A stretch of 64,000 bases of DNA, taken from the NCBI RefSeq assembly GCF_004217555.1, contig NZ_SHKW01000001.1, forward strand, positions 248,001 to 312,000. Reading direction: 5' to 3'. The stretch's first letter is position 1. Each line of letters starts with the position of its first letter. The position numbers and the translations under genes are program-made. The notes beneath the pieces are model-generated. The model saw nothing but the letters and a program-made list of their open reading frames with translations, ran no database searches and was not told the origin of the DNA. Below are positions 18,449 through 27,298 of the stretch, piece by piece. This DNA comes from Edaphobacter modestus. Lineage in GTDB: Bacteria; Acidobacteriota; Terriglobia; Terriglobales; Acidobacteriaceae.

Positions 18449-18910
18449 GGATTCCCTAATGCCTGCGCAAGGCATGGTTGATCGGCGTTTTCGCCGAGGT
18501 TTCAAAAAAATGGCAAAATCTCCTTCGAGATCCCTTGCGCCAGCGGGGATTACCTGGCGATTCTGCCGATTCTTAGTGAGCTAAGTTAGTTAGGTAGTAT
18601 TAGCTTGCAAGCCGCACATGCCTGCGACTACTCTGATAGGTGATTGAGCCTCTCGGAGTAGTAAGAGTGAACTGAGAGTAAGGACATGGTCGAATATTAA
18701 GAGGCATGAGTCTCCTAAAGCCTGCGCGAAGCAGATCTGGTCGGCATTTCGCCGAGGTTTAAAAAGGGCAAAGCTCCTTTGATAGCCTTGCGCGAGCAAG
18801 GATTACCCGGCGGTTCTGCCGATTCTCAGTGATCTAAGTTGATTAGCTAGTATTCGCTTGTAAGCCGCACATGCGTGCAAGTACTCTGACAGGTGGCTAA
18901 GCCTCTCGGA
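18414..18910. repeat. Tandem duplication of the leader and first codons of the beta-helix gene
   Basis: Copy A (~18414-18657) contains the real start of the minus-strand beta-helix gene; copy B (~18673-18910) repeats it with many substitutions. On the minus strand copy B encodes MPLNIRPCPYSQFT at the place where copy A encodes MHFNIRPRSYSHII, then runs straight into the distal end of copy A. Copy B is thus the 5' end of a lost second gene. Both units share the blocks GCCTCTCGGA, AAGCCGCACATGC and CGCCGAGGTTT. Confidence 0.85.
18512..18567 (+). ncRNA. Possible structured RNA element, copy A (strand uncertain)
   Basis: GGCAAAATC (18512-18520) can pair with GATTCTGCC (18559-18567), enclosing hairpins AUCUC/GAGAU and CCUUGC-GCCA-GCGGGG (18533-18548). 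In copy B (18767-18820) the same closing stem and the hairpin CCUUGC-GCGA-GCAAGG are retained. Read on the + strand, the differences between the copies are mostly kept as G-U or Watson-Crick pairs. Position, however, makes it the 5' untranslated region of the minus-strand beta-helix gene, where a U run follows the stem. I recognise no known riboswitch class. Confidence 0.35.
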
Positions 18911-19454
18911 GCGCATATAGCTAATGCTGTTTTAGGTTGGGATGGAGTAGAGGTTGAAGTTGCGGATAAAGGAACCGCGAACAAGTGCATGCTGTCTCCT
19001 TCGTGCGGGGAGAGCCTGTTTCGAGTACTTGCTGTGGACCTGCCAGCCAATGCAGCATCACACACCTGTATTCGAACAGGAGCTTGGGGAGGTTTGACCT
19101 TTCGTAATTCTGAAAGGTTCTTATAGCTAACCCGAGTTGACCAAGCTTGGAACTTAATAGGCCCACATTTCACATCTAAAGATATGAAAATAAAAACATT
19201 CGACCGTCAGGCTATGTTGACGCTAGTCGAATTAATTTAGATCTGCACTATCACCTAAGTGATAACTCGCCAAGTTTATCAGGGAATAACAGCAAAGGAA
19301 TACAAGAACCGATGATTCGCAGCATGGTCCAGTTGTTACTAATATATTGGTCCAATCTCCGACAGTCAAGTCAGATGCCGCGTCCGTCGCGATATCAGCT
19401 TACTTGTCGCACAAGTCCCGAATGTAATCAGTGAGTTAGGCGAGTTATCTGCCA
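18911..19454. other. 544-bp region without a recognised gene, with one dyad
   Basis: No protein is recognised on either strand. An imperfect inverted repeat at 19198-19232 (ATTCGAC-CGTCA...TGACG-cta-GTCGAAT) could be an operator or part of a terminator. AT-rich sequence near 19170-19200 and 19230-19290 could hold promoters for the diverging beta-helix and heparinase genes. Confidence 0.45.
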
Positions 19455-21419
19455 TTGAGTTCAACGCCGATCCCTGTCGCAGAGACCAGCATCGAGGCAT
19501 CCATGAAGATTGATACAGATGAAGCCGTCAAGACCAGCAACAGTTACCTATTTGCTCCAGTGCTACGTGGAGCGGATACAACCCCACTCCCTGACTTTGC
19601 TGCTACCGTGGCGTCTCCATCTGTGGGCAGATATTGGCGTACTTTGAAACATTTGCGTTCTTCGCAACTTTTCTATCTTGTACGGCACCGTATATTGAAT
19701 CGAAATGAACTAAGTCGTTGGCCAGAAGCCCACGTTACCGTAAGGACTTGCCCGACGCTAAAGATGGCTGAATGGCAACCTGTTTTAGCTCGCCAGATAA
19801 TCCAAGCGGGCAATGTTCGATTTTTGGAACCAGCGATTGAGGCTCCCGAGCAAGTTCCATGGTGGAAGAAGGAAATCTCCCGACGTGAGATCTATCACGC
19901 CAATTATTGCGATTTCTTGAATGTGGATCTAGTCGGTCCCGAAGATTCAAAGCTGCTTCAGCGAGCAACGAGAATCGCGTTGAGTTGGTGTGACCAGAAT
20001 CCTCGCGGTACCGAAATTGGGTGGGGGCGATTTTTCTTATCCCTGCGTATCGTTAATTGGCTGAAATACCTTGTCCGTAATGCGGCGGGGGCCGAAAGAA
20101 TAGGTGATGGAGCACAGATTGAGCGGGTCTTAGCGAGTCTCCGTGTCCAGATTCTCTCGCTTGAGAGCCGACTGGAAAGAGAACTCCTGGCGAATCATCT
20201 CTTGAAAAATGCTAAGGCTCTGGTATTTGCCGGCGCACTGCTCGAAGCTCCCGAAAGTGACCGATGGCGTGGTCTCGGCCAGCAGATACTGCGAGAGCAA
20301 ATCGCAGAACAAATTCTTCCTGACGGTGGCCATATTGAAAGATCACCTATGTATCATGCGTGGATTCTCGATGATCTTCTGGACATCCAGTGTCTGTTTG
20401 AAACTTGCCCGCCTGACGCACCTGAGTGCGCGTTAGAAGTATCCCAGTGCATTAATAGTATGACCCGGTACCTTAGCCAAATTATCCATCCCGATGGCGA
20501 GATTCCTCTCCTGAATGACTCACAGTTGGATGTTACCCGGCCAACCACCCAGATTCTTTCGGACGCTGGTGCACCAATGGCAGACTCGTCACAGAGTGGC
20601 ATCGAAGTAAAAGCCATGCATGATACGGGCTACGCGATCATTCGCGATACCACTGCACGAAGTTTCCTTATCTTCGATTGTGGTCCCCTCGGCCCTGATT
20701 ATCAGCCTGGGCACGGCCACTCTGATGTACTCAGTTATGAACTGACGCTGCATGGGAAACGAGTAATCGTTGATACGGGTGTAAGTTCATACGAGCAGTC
20801 TCCCGAGCGTTATTATGAGCGATCTACGGCAGCTCACAACACCGTTCGCGTTGATGGATCGGAACAGGCGGAGATCTGGGGCGGGTTTCGGGTCGGACGT
20901 CGGCCCGCGGTAAGTTCGATTGGCTGCGGCGAGATCGCGGGTTGTCAATTCGTTCGTGGTACACACTTTGGCTATAAGCATCTAGACGTAGTGCATTCGC
21001 GCACCATCATTCGCCTGAACGGCGATTCGTGGGTGTTTGTAGATACATTGAGTGGAAAAGGAAGCCACAAAGTTGAATCTTTCATCCACCTCCATCCCGC
21101 GATTCGGCTCTTTCCATGTACCGAGATGCAAATGTCCTCTTCTGACATGATGACACCCCGCTGGGTGCTTGAGTTTGACGGGTTGCGCTACCTTTTCCTG
21201 GTGTTAGGTAACGGCATGATGACTCAAACTCAAGCCTGGTATTCTCCTGGATTTGCGATTCGGCTGCCCCAGTCCGTCATTCACTGGACATCGGAAGGAA
21301 AGCTTCCCGTACGGATGCTTTACGCAGTTGTACCTGAAAGCACACCTCCCATCAGAGTCGCCCAGCTGACAGGCCGTCGCGGTATAGAACTCAACCACGT
21401 CTTCGTCCCCTTGCAGTGA
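19455..21419 (+). CDS. Heparinase II/III-family polysaccharide lyase
   Basis: 654 residues from TTG 19455; ATG 19503 gives 638 and cannot be excluded. The N-terminal alpha/alpha-toroid region includes WGRFFLSLRIVNWLKYL, LLANHLLKNAKALVFAG and ILPDGGHIERSPMYHAWILD, with the conserved Asn-His-Leu and a Tyr-His pair. The C-terminal beta-sheet domain has QPGHGHSDVLSYELTLHGKR, VIVDTGVSSYE and STAAHNTVRVDGSEQAE. The combination is that of heparinase II/III-like uronate-polysaccharide lyases found in EPS loci, where they trim or degrade the polymer. No signal peptide is visible, so localisation is unclear. Its stop overlaps the next gene's possible GTG start by three bases. Confidence 0.88.
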   Translation: MSSTPIPVAETSIEASMKIDTDEAVKTSNSYLFAPVLRGADTTPLPDFAATVASPSVGRYWRTLKHLRSSQLFYLVRHRILNRNELSRWPEAHVTVRTCPTLKMAEWQPVLARQIIQAGNVRFLEPAIEAPEQVPWWKKEISRREIYHANYCDFLNVDLVGPEDSKLLQRATRIALSWCDQNPRGTEIGWGRFFLSLRIVNWLKYLVRNAAGAERIGDGAQIERVLASLRVQILSLESRLERELLANHLLKNAKALVFAGALLEAPESDRWRGLGQQILREQIAEQILPDGGHIERSPMYHAWILDDLLDIQCLFETCPPDAPECALEVSQCINSMTRYLSQIIHPDGEIPLLNDSQLDVTRPTTQILSDAGAPMADSSQSGIEVKAMHDTGYAIIRDTTARSFLIFDCGPLGPDYQPGHGHSDVLSYELTLHGKRVIVDTGVSSYEQSPERYYERSTAAHNTVRVDGSEQAEIWGGFRVGRRPAVSSIGCGEIAGCQFVRGTHFGYKHLDVVHSRTIIRLNGDSWVFVDTLSGKGSHKVESFIHLHPAIRLFPCTEMQMSSSDMMTPRWVLEFDGLRYLFLVLGNGMMTQTQAWYSPGFAIRLPQSVIHWTSEGKLPVRMLYAVVPESTPPIRVAQLTGRRGIELNHVFVPLQ

Positions 21420-24400
21420 AGAGCCTCAGCATGCGAGGCCTGAATCACGAGCTGTCCGCTCGATGGAGTGCCAAGATGAGCTCACAATATTATTCTCAAA
21501 AACTGGATCCAGCAGTTTCGAATCGATGCACCCTCCATCGGTGGCTATATAAACAGCTCCGGACTTTGCTCCCAGCTTGCTGGTTGATTGGGATGGGAGT
21601 ACTCCTCTGTGCTCCCGCCCTGGCGCAGGCGCCGGCTGCGGGCATCCGTGCGAACCCAACCTCGATTGAATCTGGCGGCAGTTCGACGCTGACGTGGACC
21701 ACGTTTAACTGTGTGAGCGCTGATTTGAACGGCACACCGGTCGCATTGAATGGATCGCAGTTGGTTTCTCCCACTGCCACAACCACATATCGCATCACGT
21801 GTCGTAATTCGGCAGGCGCGACCGATTGGGGCCAGGTAAAAGTCACGGTGACCGCAAGCAGCGGCGCTCCGACCGCAGCAATCAGTGCGAACCCAACCTC
21901 AATCACCACAGGTGGCAGTTCTACCCTGACCTGGGCGTCGACCAACGCGGTAAGCGCGACTCTGAACGGCGCATCGGTTCCAGTCAATGGATCCCAGACC
22001 GTCTCACCAACTGCGACAACGACATATACTTTCATTGCCACGGGTTCATCAGGCACGACCGCTTCCGCCCAGGCAAACGTCACGGTGGCCGCCAGCGGTG
22101 CTCCGACCGCAGCAATCAGCGCCAGCCCAACCTCGATCTCCCCAGGTGGCAGCTCCACGCTGACCTGGACGTCGACCAATGCGGTGAGCGCGACTCTGAA
22201 CGGCGCATCGGTTCCCGTCAATGGGTCGCAGGCTGTCTCACCAACCGCGACAACGACATACACCTTCGTTGCCACGGGTTCATCAGGCACGACCGCTTCG
22301 GCCCAGAGAACCGTCACTGTAAGTGCAAGCGGCCCTCCGGCTGCGGGCATCAAAGCGAACCCGACCTCGATCGTATCTGGCGGCAGTTCGACGCTGACGT
22401 GGAACACGTTGAACTGCGTGAGCGCGGATTTGAACGGCACGATGGTCGCATTGAATGGATCGCAGGTGGTTTCTCCTACTGCCACAACCACGTATCGCAT
22501 CACGTGTCGTAATTCGGCAGGGGCGACCGATTGGGGCCAGGCCACCGTCACGGTGACCGGAGGCAGCGGTGCTCCGACTGCTGCAATCAGTGCGAACCCA
22601 ACCTCGATCGCCCCAGGTGGCAGTTCTACGCTGACCTGGACGTCGACCAACGCGGTAAGCGCGACTCTGAACGGCGCATCGGTTCCCATCAATGGGTCCC
22701 AGACGGTCTCACCAACTGCGACAACGACATATACCTTCATTGCCACCGGTTCATCAGGCACGACCGCTTCCGCCCAGGCAAACGTCACGGTGACCGGAGG
22801 CAGCGGCGCTCCGACTGCCGCAATCAGTGCGAACCCAACCTCGATCGCCTCAGGTGGCAGTTCCACGCTGACCTGGACGTCGACCAATGCTGTGAGCGCG
22901 ACTCTGAACGGCGCATCGGTTTCCGTCAATGGGTCCCAGACCGTCTCACCAACTGCGACAACGACATATACCTTTGGTGCGACCAATGCGGCGGGTGTGA
23001 CCACCTCGGCCCAAGCCACCGTCATTGTAAATTCAAGCGGCCCTCCGGCTGCGGGCATCCGTGCGACCCCGACCTCGATTGCAACTGGCGACAGTTCGAC
23101 GCTGACGTGGACCACGTTTAACTGCGTGAGCGCGGATTTGAACGGCACGACGGTCCCATTGAATGAATCGCAGGTGGTTTCTCCTACTGTCACAACCACG
23201 TATCGCATCACGTGCCGTAATTCAGCAGGCGCGACCGATTGGGGCCAGGTCACCGTCACGGTGACCGGAGGCAGCAATCCCCCCATTATCGGAATCAGTG
23301 CGAACCCAACCTCGATCGCCCCAGGTGGCAGTTCTACGGTGACCTGGACGTCCAACGGTGCGGTGAGCGCAACTCTGAACGGCGCATCGGTTCCCGTCAA
23401 TGGGTCGCAGACTGTCTCACCAACTGCGACAACGACATATAACTTCATTGCCACGAGTTCAGGAGGCACGACCGTTTCGGCCCTGACAACCGTCACTGTG
23501 ACAGGAGCGGCCGCCGTCACCGGGCAATGGGGGCCGGTGCAGACATGGCCGTTCATGGCCGCTCACGCACACCTTCTCCCGAACGGAAGCGTGCTCTTCT
23601 GGCCGTCTTTCGGTAATGGAAATAATCCCATACTGTGGAATCCGGTCACTAACAGCTTCAGCACTCCGCCTAAGGCTCAATTTAACATCTTCTGTTCTGG
23701 CCACTCATTTTTGCAGGACGGCAGGTTATTCGTTGCCGGTGGGCACGCTGGCATCCAGAGTGACGGACTCATCAGCAGCACCGTCTACGATCCGGGCCTG
23801 AATACCTGGACTCAGATGAGCAATATGAACGCACCGCGTTGGTATCCGACAAATACCACCTTGCCAAACGGCGACGTCCTGGTCGTATCTGGTTACACCA
23901 CGAATGCCAACTACAACACATTGCCTCAGATCTGGCGTCCTGCAACGAACACTTGGCTGGGTCTGAACAGCGCCCAATTGATGCAGCCGCTTTACCCGAT
24001 GATGTTTGTAGCGCCTAACGGGAAAGTGTTCGCTGCAGGCCCCGACCGGATAACAAGGTACCTCACTACCAGCGGGACCGGCGCGTGGACAACGATTGGC
24101 AACATCAACTACAGCGGAACGCGCGATTATGGGTCCGCTGTAATCTTCGATGGCAAGGTTCTGATCGCGGGCGGCGACGGCCACGCCGGACCTGCTACCA
24201 ACACGGCGGAGATGATTGATCTGACTGCAACGAACCCCACATGGCAGTTCACGTCACCCATGTCGATTGCCCGTCGCCAACTCAACCTGACGCTTCTTCC
24301 GGATGGCCGAGTGCTTGCCTCCGGTGGCAGCGGTGGCTTCGGGTTCGACAACAAAAACTCCCCCGTGTACCCCACTGAAATGTGGGATCCCGCCACCGGC

Positions 24401-24844
24401 AACTGGACCACGATGGACAGCATCTCCGTCTATCGCGGCTATCATTCCACAGCGCTGCTCTTGCCCGATGGACGCGTGCTCTCTGCGGGTGGAGAGCAGA
24501 CCGGAGCCAGCGCGGAGATCTACTCTCCTCCATATCTATTCAAAGGCGCTCGCCCAACCATCACCTCTGCGCCTTCTAGTGTGAAGTATGGGCAGACCTT
24601 CCTTATCGGCACACCGAACGCTGCGAATATCACCCAGGTAACATGGATCCGTCTGGGCTCCGTCACCCATGCGTTTGATCAGAACCAGCGTCTCAACCAC
24701 CTTCAATTTGTCCAGGCTACTGGAGGGTTAAATATTACTGCGCCTGCAAATGGAAACCTGGCCCCCCCGGGGCATTACATGCTGTTCCTTGTGAACGGCA
24801 ACGGCGTGCCATCGATAGCAAGAATCATCCAGATCACACCTTAG
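21416..24844 (+). CDS. Galactose-oxidase-like radical copper oxidase with eight Ig-like repeats
   Basis: 1142 residues from GTG 21416; ATG 21431 and 21476 are alternatives. A signal segment (LLPACWLIGMGVLLCAPALA, cleavage after A-Q-A) is followed by eight ~78-residue Ig-like modules (~74-697) and a seven-bladed kelch/galactose-oxidase domain with C-terminal DUF1929-like sheet. All active-site residues of galactose/glyoxal oxidases have counterparts: Cys760 in IFCSGHSF, Tyr810 in PRWYPT, Tyr1009-His1010 in RGYHSTALLLPDGRV, and His1085 in VTHAFDQNQR. It should be an exported Cu enzyme oxidising a primary alcohol or aldehyde to produce H2O2. Its place beside a lyase and EPS genes suggests a glycan substrate (inference). 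Confidence 0.9.
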   Translation: MKSLSMRGLNHELSARWSAKMSSQYYSQKLDPAVSNRCTLHRWLYKQLRTLLPACWLIGMGVLLCAPALAQAPAAGIRANPTSIESGGSSTLTWTTFNCVSADLNGTPVALNGSQLVSPTATTTYRITCRNSAGATDWGQVKVTVTASSGAPTAAISANPTSITTGGSSTLTWASTNAVSATLNGASVPVNGSQTVSPTATTTYTFIATGSSGTTASAQANVTVAASGAPTAAISASPTSISPGGSSTLTWTSTNAVSATLNGASVPVNGSQAVSPTATTTYTFVATGSSGTTASAQRTVTVSASGPPAAGIKANPTSIVSGGSSTLTWNTLNCVSADLNGTMVALNGSQVVSPTATTTYRITCRNSAGATDWGQATVTVTGGSGAPTAAISANPTSIAPGGSSTLTWTSTNAVSATLNGASVPINGSQTVSPTATTTYTFIATGSSGTTASAQANVTVTGGSGAPTAAISANPTSIASGGSSTLTWTSTNAVSATLNGASVSVNGSQTVSPTATTTYTFGATNAAGVTTSAQATVIVNSSGPPAAGIRATPTSIATGDSSTLTWTTFNCVSADLNGTTVPLNESQVVSPTVTTTYRITCRNSAGATDWGQVTVTVTGGSNPPIIGISANPTSIAPGGSSTVTWTSNGAVSATLNGASVPVNGSQTVSPTATTTYNFIATSSGGTTVSALTTVTVTGAAAVTGQWGPVQTWPFMAAHAHLLPNGSVLFWPSFGNGNNPILWNPVTNSFSTPPKAQFNIFCSGHSFLQDGRLFVAGGHAGIQSDGLISSTVYDPGLNTWTQMSNMNAPRWYPTNTTLPNGDVLVVSGYTTNANYNTLPQIWRPATNTWLGLNSAQLMQPLYPMMFVAPNGKVFAAGPDRITRYLTTSGTGAWTTIGNINYSGTRDYGSAVIFDGKVLIAGGDGHAGPATNTAEMIDLTATNPTWQFTSPMSIARRQLNLTLLPDGRVLASGGSGGFGFDNKNSPVYPTEMWDPATGNWTTMDSISVYRGYHSTALLLPDGRVLSAGGEQTGASAEIYSPPYLFKGARPTITSAPSSVKYGQTFLIGTPNAANITQVTWIRLGSVTHAFDQNQRLNHLQFVQATGGLNITAPANGNLAPPGHYMLFLVNGNGVPSIARIIQITP
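21635..23505 (+). repeat. Eight tandem Ig-like coding repeats in A-B-B order
   Basis: Units average 234 bp. Type A (repeats 1, 4, 7) starts AAGI and carries two cysteines (NCVSADLNG and YRITCRNSAGATDWGQ). Type B (2, 3, 5, 6, 8) starts with forms such as TAAISANPTSI, has no cysteine and reads NAVSATLNGASVPVNGSQ. The order A-B-B-A-B-B-A-B indicates that a three-unit block was amplified. High identity between units also creates a long open antisense frame. Confidence 0.9.
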
Positions 24845-24890
24845 AGAGTGAACGCTGCCCACATCTTCAGCTGCTTATGAGGAAGGGACC

Positions 24891-25964
24891 ATGAGAATCT
24901 ATATTCGAAAATACCTTAGCGCTCTGTCAGTTATCCTACTGTTTACTCTAACCTCTGCGGTTAGTGCTCAGTCTTATTCGGTCATTGATATAGGTGCATT
25001 ACCCGGCGGCAACACCATTGCCAGAAGACTCAATCTGGCGGGGCAGGCAATTGGACAGTCCGGAAAGATGTACGGCGTCCGCACACGCGCCTTTGTCTCC
25101 ACCGGCGGCAGCCTGGTCGATATCGGAACCCTCCCCGGCGGAGAGTACAGTTCTGCCTCTGATATCAATACCAGGGGTGCGGTGGTGGGCGAGTCCAACA
25201 CTGCCACCAACATCCACGCCTTCATCTGGGATGCAGCCGGAGGCTTGCAAGACCTGGGCACCCTCTCTGGCGATAAAGCCAGTAGAGCCTTCGGCATCAA
25301 CGACTCCGATCAAGTAGTTGGATACTCTACTGGACCTCGTGAGCCGATTGCATTCCTATGGAGGAAGAACACAGGAATGACTAGCCTTGGCACCCTACCT
25401 GGAGGCGAAACAAGCGAAGCCTATGACATCAACAATGCAGGGGCTGTAGTAGGCGCCGCCTCCACGCAATCGGGTGAGAAGCATGCATTCCTATGGACAC
25501 CCGGCAGCGGCATGAAAGATCTTGGAACATTGCCGGGCGACATCACCAGCGAAGCTCGCAGGATCGACAACACTGGTAACATCATAGGCTCATCCATCGG
25601 ACCAAACGTCACCCACGCTTTTCTGTGGACAGCCGCCAGTGGCATGCAAAACATCGGAACACTGAACGGAACGGACAGCAGCGCTCTTGATCTAAACAAC
25701 GTTGGCGAGGTCGTTGGCACCGCAACAGCATCGATGTCGGGCCATGCGTTTTATTGGTCCGCCGCCACCGGCATTAAAGATCTGAATACCCTGATCCCTG
25801 CCAATTCCGGTTTCATCCTTACGTCGGCGATATCCATCAACAATGCTGGTTGGATTTTAGCCCTGGCAGCAGAAACTATCGACAAAAGCGAGCCCTTACA
25901 ACTCGATGATACGCATCAACACGCTGGGCAAATTCACACGTTGTTACTTAGGCCAGTTCGCTAA
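24891..25964 (+). CDS. Secreted HAF-repeat protein
   Basis: 357 residues, preceded by GAGGAAGGGACC. A clear signal peptide (LSALSVILLFTLTSAVSAQ) is followed by about seven HAF-type repeats of ~40 residues with the signature DLGTLPGG...A..IN..G.VVG.S......HAFLW, for example LGTLPGGETSEAYDINNAG and HAFLWTPGSGMKDLGTLPG. HAF repeats occur in extracellular proteins of soil bacteria; their biochemical role is not known, and a beta-propeller is likely. It ends the + strand EPS block and converges with hypB. Confidence 0.85.
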   Translation: MRIYIRKYLSALSVILLFTLTSAVSAQSYSVIDIGALPGGNTIARRLNLAGQAIGQSGKMYGVRTRAFVSTGGSLVDIGTLPGGEYSSASDINTRGAVVGESNTATNIHAFIWDAAGGLQDLGTLSGDKASRAFGINDSDQVVGYSTGPREPIAFLWRKNTGMTSLGTLPGGETSEAYDINNAGAVVGAASTQSGEKHAFLWTPGSGMKDLGTLPGDITSEARRIDNTGNIIGSSIGPNVTHAFLWTAASGMQNIGTLNGTDSSALDLNNVGEVVGTATASMSGHAFYWSAATGIKDLNTLIPANSGFILTSAISINNAGWILALAAETIDKSEPLQLDDTHQHAGQIHTLLLRPVR

Positions 25965-26097
25965 GGCAAGGTAGTCAGTCCTCTGACCCATGGACTTTAT
26001 CAGCACAGTATTCTCCCCGTTCCAGTCCCTAGATTGTGAATCGCTTCTTTGCTTTTCGGCTGCAGGTTTCTCATGTTCCGTTGCGACCAGCATGATT

Positions 26098-26808
26098 TCA
26101 GATGGCGGATTCAACGCTTCGTGGATTTTGCGGCGCGAGGCTGGGCTCTTGAGAATCGACGAGACGGTCCCTCAGTAGCTTGAGCACGTCCTGCATGCCC
26201 GATCCGGTCTTAGCAGAGACCTCGAAGATCAGCATCCCAGGGCGCACTGTTTCGATGTTGCGGCGAGCGGCAGCCACATCAAACTCGGCAAGAGCAGCCA
26301 TATCCATTTTTGTGATGATTGCGACATCGGAGCTGTTGAAGATGGTGGGATACTTTAGCGGTTTATCTTCGCCTTCGGTGGCGGAGAGCAGCACGAAGCG
26401 GAGTCCTTCGCCGAGATCGTAGCTGGAAGGACAGACGAGGTTGCCGACGTTCTCAATAAAGAGAAAATCCAGGGCGTCGAGCTGCCATCCATCGAGCGCC
26501 TTTTCGATCATCCGGGCGTCGAGATGGCAAATGGTTCCGGTAGTGATCTGGCGCACGTTGGGTGTAGCACGTTTGAGACGGGCGGCGTCGTTCTCTGTGG
26601 CGAGATCCCCGACCAACGCAGCAATGCGGAAATCGGCGGCGAGTCCGCCGAGGAGTTTTTCGAGGAATGCGGTCTTGCCCGAGCCGGGGCTGGAAACCAG
26701 GCCGACGACGAAAACGCCTGAGGCTGTGAAGCGCTCGCGGAGTGAGTGGGCGAGGAGGTCGTTCTGCTTCATAACCTTGGCGCGTACTTCGACGATGCGT
26801 GTGCTCAT
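26098..26808 (-). CDS. hypB: Hydrogenase/urease nickel incorporation GTPase HypB
   Basis: 236 residues from ATG 26808, which overlaps the hypA stop by four bases; the open frame upstream is not conserved. The P-loop VVGLVSSPGSGKTAFLEKLL is near residue 35, followed by ALVGDLATENDAARLK, TGTICHLDARMIEKAL, FIENVGNLVCPSSYDLGE and the guanine-specificity motif ITKMDM. It hydrolyses GTP to drive Ni insertion into the large subunit together with HypA. It lacks the His-rich nickel-storage stretch and the N-terminal CxxGCxC site of some HypB proteins. It is the last gene of the hydrogenase operon. Confidence 0.95.
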   Translation of the reverse strand: MSTRIVEVRAKVMKQNDLLAHSLRERFTASGVFVVGLVSSPGSGKTAFLEKLLGGLAADFRIAALVGDLATENDAARLKRATPNVRQITTGTICHLDARMIEKALDGWQLDALDFLFIENVGNLVCPSSYDLGEGLRFVLLSATEGEDKPLKYPTIFNSSDVAIITKMDMAALAEFDVAAARRNIETVRPGMLIFEVSAKTGSGMQDVLKLLRDRLVDSQEPSLAPQNPRSVESAI

Positions 26809-27152
26809 GCTACGACCTCGAGAGAAACGACTTCGAGCTCGCGACCGGTAACGATAGTTCCGCTCGGAGTTTTGCACTCCGGACAGCAGAGTTCATAGAG
26901 CGAGGGCGGCGTGCGGCTCTGGCGGCAGACGGTACAATGGATGACGAGAGGAACGGTTTCGATATCGAGGCGCGCATGTTCGAATGGCGTTCCCTGGCAG
27001 GCGAGTTCCCATGCGAAGAGAAGTGCGTTGCGGTCTACACCAGAAAAGGCACCGACCCTGAGATGCACGACCTCAACATTATGAAGGCCGCGCGCTTCGG
27101 AGGCGTCGCCGATCTCGTCGATGATGCTGAGAACGATCGATAACTCATGCAT
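26805..27152 (-). CDS. hypA: Hydrogenase nickel metallochaperone HypA
   Basis: 115 residues. It starts MHELSIVLSIIDEI; His2 and Glu3 form the Ni site in this family. The zinc-binding loop has two Cys pairs: CTVC, then CCPEC about 15 residues later. It hands Ni to the hydrogenase precursor with HypB. The start is 41 bases after the 34-residue membrane peptide gene, and the stop overlaps hypB by four bases, so the two are translationally coupled. Confidence 0.95.
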   Translation of the reverse strand: MHELSIVLSIIDEIGDASEARGLHNVEVVHLRVGAFSGVDRNALLFAWELACQGTPFEHARLDIETVPLVIHCTVCRQSRTPPSLYELCCPECKTPSGTIVTGRELEVVSLEVVA

Positions 27153-27193
27153 GAAACTGCCCTTTGCGCTTGCTGCCTTTGATTTGCGATGGG

Positions 27194-27298
27194 TTACATC
27201 GTGCTGATCTTGATATAGCGCTTAATGTCGGGGGCTACTACGATTGCCAGTGCGATTACGACGAGCCCCAACGCTCCAAGAAGGAATTTTTCGGTCAT
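27194..27298 (-). CDS. 34-residue single-span membrane peptide of the hydrogenase operon
   Basis: ATG at 27298 overlaps the protease stop by four bases (ATGA); stop TAA at 27194-27196. The product has a short polar start (MTEKF), one hydrophobic span LLGALGLVVIALAIVVA and a basic tail PDIKRYIKISTM. The tight overlap on both gene order and strand argues for real translation. Very similar short peptides (DUF6893-like, as I remember them) accompany group 1h hydrogenases in actinobacteria. It may tether or couple the cytoplasmic enzyme to the membrane; that is inference. Confidence 0.8.
   Translation of the reverse strand: MTEKFLLGALGLVVIALAIVVAPDIKRYIKISTM

Noticed and set aside
18500-18570. 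c-di-GMP-I (GEMM) riboswitch on the + strand
   Set aside because: GGCAAA and AGCGGGGATTACC in copy A resemble parts of it, but the GGGACGCAAAGCC core is absent and copy B changes AGCGGGG to AGCAAGG.
21635-23505. CRISPR-like or satellite array
   Set aside because: Repeats are 234 bp, coding, in frame and without unique spacers.
21496-23556. 686-codon open frame on the minus strand
   Set aside because: It is the antisense of the Ig repeats. The repeat structure keeps the frame open by copying; no start signal, no domain, and the sense frame has a signal peptide and conserved modules.
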